This document shows, in pieces, positions 1 to 5,932 of a DNA stretch of 7,087 nt. Source of the stretch: Belnapia sp. (GTDB lineage: Bacteria > Pseudomonadota > Alphaproteobacteria > Acetobacterales > Acetobacteraceae). The notes beneath the pieces are model-generated. The model made no database searches and was not told the DNA's origin. It was given only the letters and a program-made list of their open reading frames with translations. Position numbers and translations under genes: made by a program. The stretch covers positions 1 to 7,087 of the forward strand of contig JAQGIA010000421.1 of the NCBI GenBank assembly GCA_028291445.1. The letters run 5' to 3'. Within the stretch, counting starts at the first letter, position 1. Each line of letters starts with the position of its first letter.

Positions 1-169
1 CACGGGCATGCAGGCCGGGGCCAAGGCCGAGGCGGGGCCAGAGCTGGTCGGTCGCCATGTCGAAGACGACCAGGTAGAAGCCCATGTTCATGTGGCCGTA
101 GTGGTCGACCCATTCGGGGCGGACGCGGGCGAGTTCCTGGGTAGGCTGGCGGTCGGCGGTATGGCCCAC
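1..169 (-). CDS. Hotdog-fold acyl-CoA thioesterase, N-terminal fragment (3' end outside window)
   Basis: Only the first 56 codons are present; the gene leaves the window at its left edge. The translation contains VRPEWVDHYGHMN (residues 16-28) followed by GFYLVVFDMATDQLWPRLG. This is the N-terminal signature of the 4-hydroxybenzoyl-CoA/YbgC-type hotdog thioesterases and of betainyl-CoA thioesterase-like proteins; Asp22 is at the usual catalytic Asp position. Such enzymes hydrolyse acyl-CoA thioesters in the cytoplasm; the substrate cannot be told from this fragment. The start is the GTG at 169-167: it is the first start codon after an in-frame TGA, and a GGAG Shine-Dalgarno (complement of 176-179) lies 6 nt upstream. 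The gene is read in the same direction as the secreted-protein and rraA-like genes, 117 bp after the former, so it may be the third gene of that transcription unit or have its own promoter. Confidence 0.82.
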   Translation of the reverse strand, partial: MGHTADRQPTQELARVRPEWVDHYGHMNMGFYLVVFDMATDQLWPRLGLGPGLHAR

Positions 170-286
170 GCGGGTCTCCAGAGGCGTTTGCCGGTGCAGG
201 GTATCAGGGCTTCAGCGGGCGGACAGCCCCTGGCCGGATTTTATGGCCCGACGCCGGGCGGCCGCATCGCCATGGCCCGGCCCGCC

Positions 287-670
287 TCAACACGCCGGAT
301 AGGCCAGCCACCCCAGCACCGTCCCGCCCGGCGCCGCCACCCGCCGCGCATCGGCGCAGCGCCGCTCCAGGAAATACGCCGTCGCCGCGGCCTCGGGCGG
401 CGGCGCCCCGGGCAGCGGCAGGCGCATCGCCACCTGCCCCGCCTCGCTGGCGATGCATCGCTCGGTCACCGCGCCGCGCCGGACCCGGATCGCCAGCCGG
501 CCGTTCGACGCCGGGCCGACATCGTCGACGAAGGCCGCCTTGTCGCCGGCGAGGCAGGCGCGCAGTGCCGGGGCCACCAGCGCCGCCGCCGCTTCCCAGC
601 CGGGTTCCGCCGCCGCCGGGCCGGCCAGCAGCGCGGCCAGCAGCAGCGGTCGTCCCAAGCGTCGACTCAC
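287..670 (-). CDS. Small predicted secreted protein with four cysteines, function unknown
   Basis: I do not recognise this 127-aa protein. From the GTG at 670-668 it begins with a textbook Sec signal peptide: arginines at 3, 4 and 7, a hydrophobic run LLLAALLAG (residues 9-17) and an AAA cleavage site at 19-21 before Glu22. The mature part is about 106 aa, rich in alanine and arginine, with cysteines at 39, 72, 105 and 127 (the last residue), enough for two disulfides in the periplasm. It lies directly downstream of the rraA-like gene: the GTG is 26 bp beyond that gene's stop codon, so coupled translation is plausible. The start is uncertain. The frame stays open upstream through the first copy of a 30-bp tandem duplication and into rraA, but an upstream start would put about ten or more extra residues before the signal peptide. 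No strong ribosome binding site is visible. The signal peptide and codon bias argue that the gene is real. Confidence 0.66.
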   Translation of the reverse strand: MSRRLGRPLLLAALLAGPAAAEPGWEAAAALVAPALRACLAGDKAAFVDDVGPASNGRLAIRVRRGAVTERCIASEAGQVAMRLPLPGAPPPEAAATAYFLERRCADARRVAAPGGTVLGWLAYPAC

Positions 671-700
671 CAGCAGCGGTCGTCCCAAGCGTCGACTCAG
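641..700. repeat. 30-bp tandem duplication at a gene junction
   Basis: Two adjacent 30-bp copies, 641-670 and 671-700, each begin CAGCAGCGGTCGTCCCAAGC and differ only at their last base (C versus G). On the minus strand the first copy carries the stop codon of the rraA-like gene and the second carries the GTG start and signal-peptide n-region of the next gene. The length is a multiple of three, so the downstream frame is kept and SRRLGRPLL is encoded twice in a row. The near-perfect identity points to a recent slippage or unequal-exchange event. Confidence 0.93.
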
Positions 701-1404
701 TGGATATCCTCGGACTTCGCCAGGGCTTCCTTCAGCTTGTGGATGTCGAAGTCGTCGCGCTTGCACATCTCGAGGATGACCGCTTCCTTGCGGGTGATCA
801 GGTCGATCGCCGCCGGCAACTGGCGCACCGCATCGGCCGGGATGACCACGGCGCCGTGCCGGTCGGCATGCACCACGTCGTCATGCATGCAGGGCATGCC
901 GTGGACGATCACGTCGCGGCCGAAGTCGACCATGTGCACATGGGCATGGCTCGGGTTGATCATCCCGCCGATGATCTGGAAGCCCGGCGCCAGCATGTCG
1001 AGGTCGCGGAACGAGCCCGAGGTGACGCAGCCCTGGGCGCCGAGGCCCTTGTGGACATTGCTGTTCACCTCGCCCCAGAAGGCGCCAAAGCCGGGCGTCT
1101 CGTCGAGGTCCTCGATGACGACGATGGTCGGCAGGTCGGCGTCGGCGACGTATTCGTACCAGCCGATGCGGGCTTCCTTGTCCTGTTCCCGGGTGCGGCC
1201 GGAGGGGGCGGCGGCGCGGATCTGCCCGGTGCGGGCCAGGCCGCAGATCGGCGGCAGGGAGGGGTCGGCGGCGGTGAAGGGCTGCAAGGTATAGCCGCGG
1301 CCGCGCCGGGCCGGCGCCACGATCTCCATGGCGTTGCAGATGGTCGGCGTATCCCAGCGGCGCAGCAGGTCGAGGTCGGCGCGGGTGAAGGGGCGTTCGG
1401 TCAT
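697..1404 (-). CDS. RraA-family protein (aldolase/demethylmenaquinone-methyltransferase-like fold)
   Basis: This 235-aa protein belongs to the RraA-like superfamily, which includes the E. coli RNase E inhibitor RraA and the divalent-metal 4-hydroxy-4-methyl-2-oxoglutarate/oxaloacetate aldolases. Visible signatures are DTPTICNAME (residues 18-27), FWGEVNSNVHKGLGAQG (109-125), the core S-G-S-F-R-D (129-134, with the conserved substrate-binding Arg133 and metal-linked Asp134) and HADRHGAVVIP (179-189). At 235 aa it is longer than E. coli RraA (about 160 aa), so an enzymatic (aldolase or decarboxylase) role is more likely than RNase E control; the substrate is unknown. The ATG at 1404-1402 is preferred over an upstream in-frame ATG because a GGAGG Shine-Dalgarno (complement of 1415-1419) lies 10 nt ahead and homology begins soon after. 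It is divergent from the porin gene and leads the leftward gene group; its stop lies in the first copy of a 30-bp duplication. Confidence 0.9.
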   Translation of the reverse strand: MTERPFTRADLDLLRRWDTPTICNAMEIVAPARRGRGYTLQPFTAADPSLPPICGLARTGQIRAAAPSGRTREQDKEARIGWYEYVADADLPTIVVIEDLDETPGFGAFWGEVNSNVHKGLGAQGCVTSGSFRDLDMLAPGFQIIGGMINPSHAHVHMVDFGRDVIVHGMPCMHDDVVHADRHGAVVIPADAVRQLPAAIDLITRKEAVILEMCKRDDFDIHKLKEALAKSEDIH

Positions 1405-1463
1405 GCTTTGAAATCCTCCCGAGACCGCCAGCTTCGGGGAGGCGCGGGCGGCGGTCAAACCCT

Positions 1464-1501
1464 GGATCACGGCCGCCGCGGCGGCCGTCGGGATATGATC
1501 C
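1464..1501. promoter_or_regulatory. Nested palindrome in divergent intergenic region, candidate operator
   Basis: Bases 1469-1488 read ACGGCCGCCGCGGCGGCCGT, a perfect 20-bp palindrome. It is enclosed by a second inverted repeat, GGATCA at 1464-1469 and TGATCC at 1496-1501. The element sits in the 176-bp spacer between the divergent rraA-like and porin genes, where a shared operator would be expected. It could also form a hairpin in either 5' leader. GC-rich DNA yields short palindromes by chance, but a 20-bp perfect one with an outer arm is uncommon. No T-tract follows, so it does not look like an intrinsic terminator. Confidence 0.45.
1494..1499 (+). promoter_or_regulatory. Possible -10 box for the porin gene
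   Basis: TATGAT matches the sigma-70 -10 consensus at 5 of 6 positions and is one of the few AT-rich spots in the spacer. No TTGACA-like -35 is found 16-18 bp upstream; that position is occupied by the 20-bp palindrome, which would suit an activator- or repressor-controlled promoter. Transcription would start near 1506, giving a leader of about 75 nt. This is a motif match only. Confidence 0.3.
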
Positions 1502-1580
1502 TTCGGCGGCAGCGGCCGGGCCGGTTGCGGCGGGCGGCCCAGGTCGCGTAACTGCCGGGGCCTTAGGGGGGAGCGCCGGC

Positions 1581-3032
1581 ATGCCCAGGATTCCGTTTCG
1601 GTTGGGCTTGGGACGCCTGGGCCTTGGACGCCTGGGCCTTGGGCACCTGGGCCTGGAATTGGGGGGCCTGGCGCTGGCGGCGCTGTGGCTGCTCGCCGCG
1701 CCGGCCCAGGCCCAGCGCGGCACCGCGGGGCCGATCAACCAGCCCAACCTCGATGCGGCGATCGAGGGGGCGGAGGAATGGCTGGCCCGGCGGGAGGCGG
1801 AGGGCTGGCTGCTGCGCGGCCAGTTCACCGGCGTGGTGCAGGGCAATTCGCGGTTCCGCTCGCCCTATCGGGGGGAGAACAGCCTGTCGCCGAAATTCGC
1901 CGTGGAGAATACCCAGTCGATCGACCTCGTGCTGGGCCGGCGGCTCTGGCACAATGCCGAGGTCATCGCGGTACCCTCGTTGACCCGCGGCTTCGGGTTG
2001 AGCAATGCGCGCGGCGCCGCCGCCTTCCCGAACAACGAGGCCTTCCGGCTCGGCAGCAACGACCCCTATGCCTTCATGTCGCGGCTGTTCGTGCGGCAGA
2101 CCATCGACCTCTCGGCCGATGCGGCGACCGCGCAGGACCCCGACCCGATGCGCTTCACCGGCGCCCTGGCGCGCGAGCGGATCACCATCACCGCGGGCAA
2201 GGTCTCGGTCTGGGACTTCTTCGACGACAACCGCTACGCCCATGACGCGCGCAGCCAATTCCTCAACTGGGCCATGGTCGGCGCCGGGGCGGTCGACTAC
2301 GCCGCCGATGCGCGCGGCTTCACCAATGGCGTGGTGCTGGAATGGGAGAATGGCCGCAACGCCATCCGCACCGGCGGTTTCATGGTGGCGCGCCAGGCCA
2401 ATGGGCTGTCGCTCGATACCCGCATCAGCCAGGCCTGGCAGTGGCTGACGCAATTCGAGCAGGCCTGGGCGATCGGGGCGCGGCCGGGGGTGGTGCGGCT
2501 GATCGGCGGGCTGTCGCGCACCCGCTCGGCGACCTGGGCCCGGCTGACCAATGCGGTGCAGGACGGCATGGCCGATACCGAGGGGCTGCGCGCCTATCGC
2601 ACCAAGACCATGGCCGGGCTGAACCTGGAGCAGGAGATCACCGACAGCCTCGGGGTCTTCGCCCGGCTCGGCTGGAACGACGGCAGGGCGCAGAACTGGA
2701 TGTTCACCGAGATGGACTGGTCGGCCTCCGCCGGGCTGGCGCTGAACGGCCGGGGCTGGGGCCGGGCGGTCGATACGGTCGGGGCGGCCTTCAACGTCGG
2801 CGGGCTGACCGCGGTGCACCGGCGCTTCCTCGAAGCCGGCGGGATCGGCTTCATCACCGGCGATGGCCGGCTGCGCTATGCCCCGGAAATCGCGGTCGAG
2901 ACCTATTACGATATTGGCCTGGCGCCCGGCCTGAACCTCGCGGCCAATGCCCAGCTGCTGGTGAACCCGGCCTATAATGCCGATCGCGGCCCGGTGCCGC
3001 TGCTGGCGCTGCGGCTGCACGCCGCCTTCTGA
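1581..3032 (+). CDS. OprB-family outer-membrane carbohydrate porin
   Basis: The 483-aa protein is an outer-membrane beta-barrel of the carbohydrate-selective porin (OprB) family, which lets sugars and other small polar solutes diffuse into the periplasm. Family signatures appear in order: FRSPYRGENSLSP, then ENTQSIDLVLGRRLW, RGFGLSNARGAAAFPNNEAF, VRQTIDLS, ITAGKVSVWDFFDDNRYAHD and FLNWAMVGAGAVDYAAD. The protein ends in LRLHAAF, with the C-terminal Phe typical of barrel insertion. The signal peptide is unusually long: about 44 residues, cleaved after AQA (42-44), lengthened by three LGRLG-type repeats before the hydrophobic LALAALWLLAAP. The ATG at 1581 is supported by a GGGGGGAG Shine-Dalgarno at 1566-1573, 7 nt upstream. 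It is monocistronic by layout, with a hairpin but no T-tract after the stop. The substrate is not predictable from sequence. Confidence 0.93.
   Translation: MPRIPFRLGLGRLGLGRLGLGHLGLELGGLALAALWLLAAPAQAQRGTAGPINQPNLDAAIEGAEEWLARREAEGWLLRGQFTGVVQGNSRFRSPYRGENSLSPKFAVENTQSIDLVLGRRLWHNAEVIAVPSLTRGFGLSNARGAAAFPNNEAFRLGSNDPYAFMSRLFVRQTIDLSADAATAQDPDPMRFTGALARERITITAGKVSVWDFFDDNRYAHDARSQFLNWAMVGAGAVDYAADARGFTNGVVLEWENGRNAIRTGGFMVARQANGLSLDTRISQAWQWLTQFEQAWAIGARPGVVRLIGGLSRTRSATWARLTNAVQDGMADTEGLRAYRTKTMAGLNLEQEITDSLGVFARLGWNDGRAQNWMFTEMDWSASAGLALNGRGWGRAVDTVGAAFNVGGLTAVHRRFLEAGGIGFITGDGRLRYAPEIAVETYYDIGLAPGLNLAANAQLLVNPAYNADRGPVPLLALRLHAAF
1608..1652 (+). repeat. Three tandem 15-bp repeats inside the porin signal peptide
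   Basis: Units at 1608-1622, 1623-1637 and 1638-1652 encode LGRLG, LGRLG and LGHLG (residues 10-24). The first two differ at two bases, and the third has two further substitutions. The repeat pushes the start codon away from the hydrophobic core and spaces positively charged residues through the n-region. The 15-bp period keeps frame, so copy number could vary by slippage without breaking the gene. Confidence 0.85.
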
Positions 3033-3047
3033 GCGGCGGCGCGGCAC

Positions 3048-3067
3048 GGTCGCCGGTCGAGGCGACC
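3048..3067 (+). terminator. Hairpin downstream of the porin gene, weak terminator candidate
   Basis: GGTCGCC (3048-3054) and GGCGACC (3061-3067) form a perfect 7-bp stem around a 6-nt loop, starting 15 bp after the porin stop. A C-rich stretch rather than a T-tract follows, so efficient intrinsic termination is doubtful. It may stabilise the mRNA 3' end or assist factor-dependent termination. Confidence 0.3.
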
Positions 3068-3120
3068 CGCCGGCATCCCCCACCGCCCGGCCTGAACCGG
3101 CCATAAGGTAGGCATCACAG

Positions 3121-3173
3121 GATCGCGGCCCGATGATACGGGTTGGCACAGCCTTCTATTCCACCGAGGGTGG
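3121..3173 (+). promoter_or_regulatory. Leader element of vgrG shared with the tagH leader
   Basis: Colinear blocks GATCGCG (3121-3127), GGCACAG (3145-3151), TATTCCA (3157-3163) and GGGTGG (3168-3173) recur in the same order before tagH. There they are GATTGCG, GGCACAG, TATTCCA and GGGTGG at 6221-6263, with fewer bases between blocks. The GGCACAG block lies 70 bp before the vgrG ATG. TTGGCAC at 3143-3149 resembles a sigma-54 -24 half-site, but no TTGC follows at the required -12 spacing, so sigma-54 is not supported. This is the only candidate control region in the 182-bp gap between the porin and vgrG. Confidence 0.4.
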
Positions 3174-3214
3174 CAGACCTGTATGCTGGCGGAACGGGCT
3201 TGGGGGCGGAGAGC

Positions 3215-5248
3215 ATGGCGGTCGCGCCGGACATCAAGCAATCGGGTCGGCTTCTCCGGATCGCCTCGCCGCTCGGCGAGGATACGCTGGTGCTGCGCCG
3301 GCTGCTGGTCTCGGAGGCCATCGGCCAGCCCTTCAGCTTCGAGGCCGAGGTGATGTCGTCCCGCGCCGACCTGGCGCCGAACGACCTGCTCGGCAAGACG
3401 GTGACCTGCACCATCGCCCTGGCCGACCAGCCGGAGCGGCATTTCCACGGGTTGGTCCGCGCCTTCGGCCGCATCAGCGGCCAGGCGCGGGAGCTGACTT
3501 CCTACCGGCTGGAAGCGGTGCCGCTGCTCTGGAGCCTGAGCCGCACCGCGGATTGCCGGATCTTCCAGGACAAGTCGGTGCAGGACATCCTGACCACCAT
3601 CCTCGGCGAGGGCGGCGTGGCGCCGCTGCGCTTCGGCACCCTGCCCAGCGCGCCGCGACCCTATTGCGTGCAATTCAACGAAACCGACCTCGACTTCGCC
3701 AGCCGGCTGATGGACGAGATCGGCGCCGGCTATTTCTTCGAACATGCCGCCGGCGAGCATACGCTGGCGATCACCGGCGAGAATGCCGATTTCCCGCAGG
3801 TGCCCGGCAGCGCGATGGTGGTGCGGGCGGACCGGCACGATGCTGCGGCGATCGTCGACTGGCAGGTCTTCGGCACGCTGCAGCCGGGCCAGCAGGTGGC
3901 CTACGACTTCGACATGCTGAAGCCTTCCAGCCTGTTGCAGGCGACCGCGCCGACCCGGCTGCAGACGCCCAATGCAGCCGATTGGGAGATTTTTCGCTGG
4001 GGCGGCCAATGGGGCGCCGGGCAGACCGTGCAGCCGGACGCCAAGCCCGCCGCCCTGGCGATGGAGCAGGCCGAGGTCCAGGCCGATACCGTTCGCGGCA
4101 GCACCCAGGCCCCGGGGCTTTTCGCCGGGGGCCGGCTGAAGGTGCAGGAAGGCCTCGGCGGCGAGGAGGCGAGCTGGCTGCTGACCGCGGTGCGGCACGA
4201 GGCGTTGGACGAGACGCAATTGGCCGGCGACGGCCAGGCCAGCTACGCCAACAGCTTCGTCGCCATCCCGGCCGACCGCGCCTGGCGCAATGCCGCGCCG
4301 CGCCGCCGGCCGGTGATGCCGAGCCTGCAGAGCGCCATCGTCACCGGCCCCGCCGGCGAGGAGATCCACTGCGACAAGTACGGCCGGGTGAAGGTGCATT
4401 TCCTCTGGGACCGGACCGGGCCGCGCGACGATACCTCGTCCTGCTACGTCCGGGTCTCGCAGCCCTGGGCGGGGAAGTGGGGCGGCACCTGGTTCCTGCC
4501 GCGGATCGGCGACGAGGTGCTGGTCGGCTTCCTCGACGGCGACCAGGACAAGCCGGTGGTGCTGGGCAGCCTGCACAACGACGAGGCGCCGACGCATTAC
4601 GCCCTGCCCGGCGCCAATACCCGCAGCGGCATCACCACGCGATCTTCCAAGGGCGGCAGCAAGGAGAATGCCAACCTGCTGCGGATGGAGGACAAGAAGG
4701 ATTCCGAGGAAATCCTGATCCACGCCGAGCGCGACATGAACGTGGAGGTCGAGAGGCAGCTCAAGACCACGGTCGGTGGCGACGAGCTGCGCGACGTGGT
4801 CGGCGACCATGCGGACCAGAGCACCGGCCACCGCACCACCACCATCAAGGGCAACGAGACCCTGACGGTGAAGGAGGGCAACCGGGCGACCACCATCAAG
4901 ATGGGCAACGAGAGCCTCGAGGTCAGCCAGGGCAACCGCGACGCGACGGTCAAGATGGGCAACGACAAGCTCACCGTCAGCCTGGGCAACCTGACCATCG
5001 AGGTCAGCCTCGGCAATATTTCGATCAAGGCGGCCGTCGGCAAGGTCACCATCGAGGGGATGCAGGGCGTGGTGCTGAAGGGTGGGCCGACCTCCTCGGT
5101 GGAGGTGATGCCGGAGGGGGTGACGATCTCCGGGCTGAAGATCACCACCGATGCCAAGCTGCTGCACGACAACAAGGCGGCCATCAAGCAGCATGCCGGC
5201 CAGGGCATGGCCAAGTTCGGCGGCGCCATCACCATGATCGGCGGTTGA
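3215..5248 (+). CDS. vgrG: Type VI secretion system spike protein VgrG (no C-terminal effector domain)
   Basis: VgrG is the trimeric needle tip of the T6SS, carried on the Hcp tube and capped by PAAR. This 677-aa protein has the complete core. The gp27-like N-terminal part opens with GRLLRIASPLGEDTLVLRRL and contains ETDLDFASRLMDEIGAGYFF (156-175). The gp5-like OB-fold contains CDKYGRVKVHFLWD (386-399), YVRVSQPWAGKWGG and PRIGDEVLVGFLDGD (about 428-442). A beta-helix stalk follows with a glycine every nine residues from 546 to 618, mostly as GN. The protein ends in ITMIGG, like canonical VgrGs, so no toxin is fused. The ATG at 3215 was chosen because homology begins just after it and G-rich Shine-Dalgarno-like sequence (3202-3211) lies close by; an in-frame TTG at 3143 is the alternative and would overlap the shared leader element. 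The next gene begins two bases after the stop. Confidence 0.95.
   Translation: MAVAPDIKQSGRLLRIASPLGEDTLVLRRLLVSEAIGQPFSFEAEVMSSRADLAPNDLLGKTVTCTIALADQPERHFHGLVRAFGRISGQARELTSYRLEAVPLLWSLSRTADCRIFQDKSVQDILTTILGEGGVAPLRFGTLPSAPRPYCVQFNETDLDFASRLMDEIGAGYFFEHAAGEHTLAITGENADFPQVPGSAMVVRADRHDAAAIVDWQVFGTLQPGQQVAYDFDMLKPSSLLQATAPTRLQTPNAADWEIFRWGGQWGAGQTVQPDAKPAALAMEQAEVQADTVRGSTQAPGLFAGGRLKVQEGLGGEEASWLLTAVRHEALDETQLAGDGQASYANSFVAIPADRAWRNAAPRRRPVMPSLQSAIVTGPAGEEIHCDKYGRVKVHFLWDRTGPRDDTSSCYVRVSQPWAGKWGGTWFLPRIGDEVLVGFLDGDQDKPVVLGSLHNDEAPTHYALPGANTRSGITTRSSKGGSKENANLLRMEDKKDSEEILIHAERDMNVEVERQLKTTVGGDELRDVVGDHADQSTGHRTTTIKGNETLTVKEGNRATTIKMGNESLEVSQGNRDATVKMGNDKLTVSLGNLTIEVSLGNISIKAAVGKVTIEGMQGVVLKGGPTSSVEVMPEGVTISGLKITTDAKLLHDNKAAIKQHAGQGMAKFGGAITMIGG
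4847..5070 (+). repeat. Nine-residue (27-bp period) beta-helix repeats in VgrG
   Basis: Glycines at residues 546, 555, 564, 573, 582, 591, 600, 609 and 618 are spaced exactly nine apart; the first seven are followed by Asn. The residue after GN runs E, R, E, R, D, L, I, so charge alternates for the first five units and then gives way to hydrophobic residues toward the tip. T4 gp5 uses an eight-residue repeat; the nine-residue GN form is common in T6SS VgrGs. DNA units are diverged, so this is a protein-level repeat. Confidence 0.8.
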
Positions 5249-5250
5249 GG

Positions 5251-5877
5251 ATGAGCCAGTCCTCCCCTGGGACCGCCGCTGGGTCAGCGGCCGCGCCGCG
5301 CTCCAAGCTGGGCGTCGCCCTGGCGCCGTTGGTGCCGCGGCTGGAGCTGGATGCCGAATGCGCCGTGCTGCTCGAAGGCGCCGCCTCGGCGGAGGAGGCG
5401 ATCGCCCGGCTGGAAGCCGCCGGCAAGATGATCGAGGCCTGCCGCGTCGTGGCGCATAGCCTGCCCAAGCGCGAAGCGGTGTGGTGGGCCTGCATGTGCG
5501 CCCGCGGCGCGCCGCCCGACCCGGTGCAGACGGCGGCCGACCTGGCCGCGCTGGAGGCTGCCGAGGGCTGGGTCAGGCGGCCCGACGAGGCCAATCGCCG
5601 GGCCGCCATGGCCGCCGCCGAAGCCGCCAAATTCCGCAGCACCGAGGCCTGGGCCGCGGTCGGCGCCTTCTGGTCCGGCGGCAGCATGGCGCCGGAGGGC
5701 CAGCCGGCGGTGCCGCCGCCGGAGCATCTGACCGGCGTCGCGGTCTCCGGCGCGGTGGTGCTGGCCGCCGTCCGGGCGGAGGTGAATACCCATGCGGCGC
5801 GGCTCGGCCGCTTCCTCGCCAGCGCGCGCGACATCGGCCTCGGCGGGGCGGGGCGCGTGCCGCCGGAGGCGGCGTGA
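5251..5877 (+). CDS. DUF6931-like protein between vgrG and PAAR, possible spike accessory factor
   Basis: The 208-aa product is alanine-rich, probably mostly helical and cytoplasmic, with no signal peptide and no convincing membrane segment. From memory it resembles the DUF6931 family, found near T6SS genes; the family has no established biochemical role. Its most distinctive stretch is LPKREAVWWACMCA (71-84), followed by EGWVRRPDEANRRAAMAAAE (105-124), TEAWAAVGAFWSGGSM (131-146) and HLTGVAVSGAVVLAAV (159-174). The ATG at 5251 lies two bases after the vgrG stop, with GAGG immediately before it, so translation is probably coupled. Position between VgrG and PAAR is where adaptor or chaperone genes (for example DUF4123, DUF1795 or DUF2169 proteins) or effectors usually lie, and it matches none of those families by eye. 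A loading role is inferred from context only. The stop at 5875-5877 overlaps an ATG (TGATG). Confidence 0.85.
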   Translation: MSQSSPGTAAGSAAAPRSKLGVALAPLVPRLELDAECAVLLEGAASAEEAIARLEAAGKMIEACRVVAHSLPKREAVWWACMCARGAPPDPVQTAADLAALEAAEGWVRRPDEANRRAAMAAAEAAKFRSTEAWAAVGAFWSGGSMAPEGQPAVPPPEHLTGVAVSGAVVLAAVRAEVNTHAARLGRFLASARDIGLGGAGRVPPEAA

Positions 5878-5932
5878 TGAGCTCATATGCCGGAGGCGGC
5901 GTGATGCAATACTCGCTGGAGGCCGGCTGATG
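5862..5932 (+). repeat. Threefold Shine-Dalgarno/start cassette before PAAR
   Basis: GCCGGAGGCGGCGTGATG occurs exactly at 5862-5879 and again at 5889-5906, a 27-bp offset. A diverged third version, GGAGGCCGGCTGATG, lies at 5918-5932 and ends in the PAAR start codon. Every copy places GGAGG seven bases before an ATG. The first copy also encodes the last residues of the DUF6931-like protein. The pattern suggests duplication of a translation-initiation segment. Confidence 0.85.
5877..5930 (+). other. 17-codon mini-ORF linking the DUF6931-like gene to PAAR
   Basis: ATG at 5877 reads MSSYAGGGVMQYSLEAG and stops at 5928-5930. It has GGAGG seven bases upstream, overlaps the preceding stop as TGATG and overlaps the PAAR start as TGATG; an internal in-frame ATG at 5904 also has GGAGG. 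It could act as a translational relay between its neighbours, or be a passive by-product of the duplication. The peptide itself shows no recognisable feature. Confidence 0.3.

Noticed and set aside
249..262. GCCCG/CGGGC hairpin between the secreted-protein and thioesterase genes
   Set aside because: The stem is only five base pairs and no T-tract follows on the minus strand, so I do not call it a terminator.
8..1551. Long plus-strand frames opposite the thioesterase, secreted-protein and rraA-like genes
   Set aside because: They lie antisense to recognisable proteins and show no family signature.
1563..3149. 528-aa open frame on the minus strand opposite the porin
   Set aside because: Compositionally an antisense shadow; the plus strand encodes a complete OprB-type porin with signal peptide and terminal Phe.
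3143..3159. Sigma-54 promoter before vgrG (TTGGCAC)
   Set aside because: The -24 half fits, but at the -12 position there is no GC-containing TTGC-type half-site; the tagH leader (TCGGCAC) fails in the same way.
3143..3214. 24-residue N-terminal extension of VgrG from a TTG
   Set aside because: It overlaps the leader element shared with tagH, and recognisable VgrG sequence begins after the ATG at 3215.
2972..5194. 740-aa open frame on the minus strand opposite vgrG
   Set aside because: Its translation is a low-complexity His/Arg/Leu/Gly-rich product typical of antisense frames in high-GC genes, and the opposite strand holds a clear full-length vgrG.
3133..5877. 914-aa plus-strand frame ending with the DUF6931-like protein
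   Set aside because: It is an open frame running out of phase through vgrG. Only the part from the ATG at 5251 looks like a protein; the rest is Arg/Gly/Pro/Ala noise.
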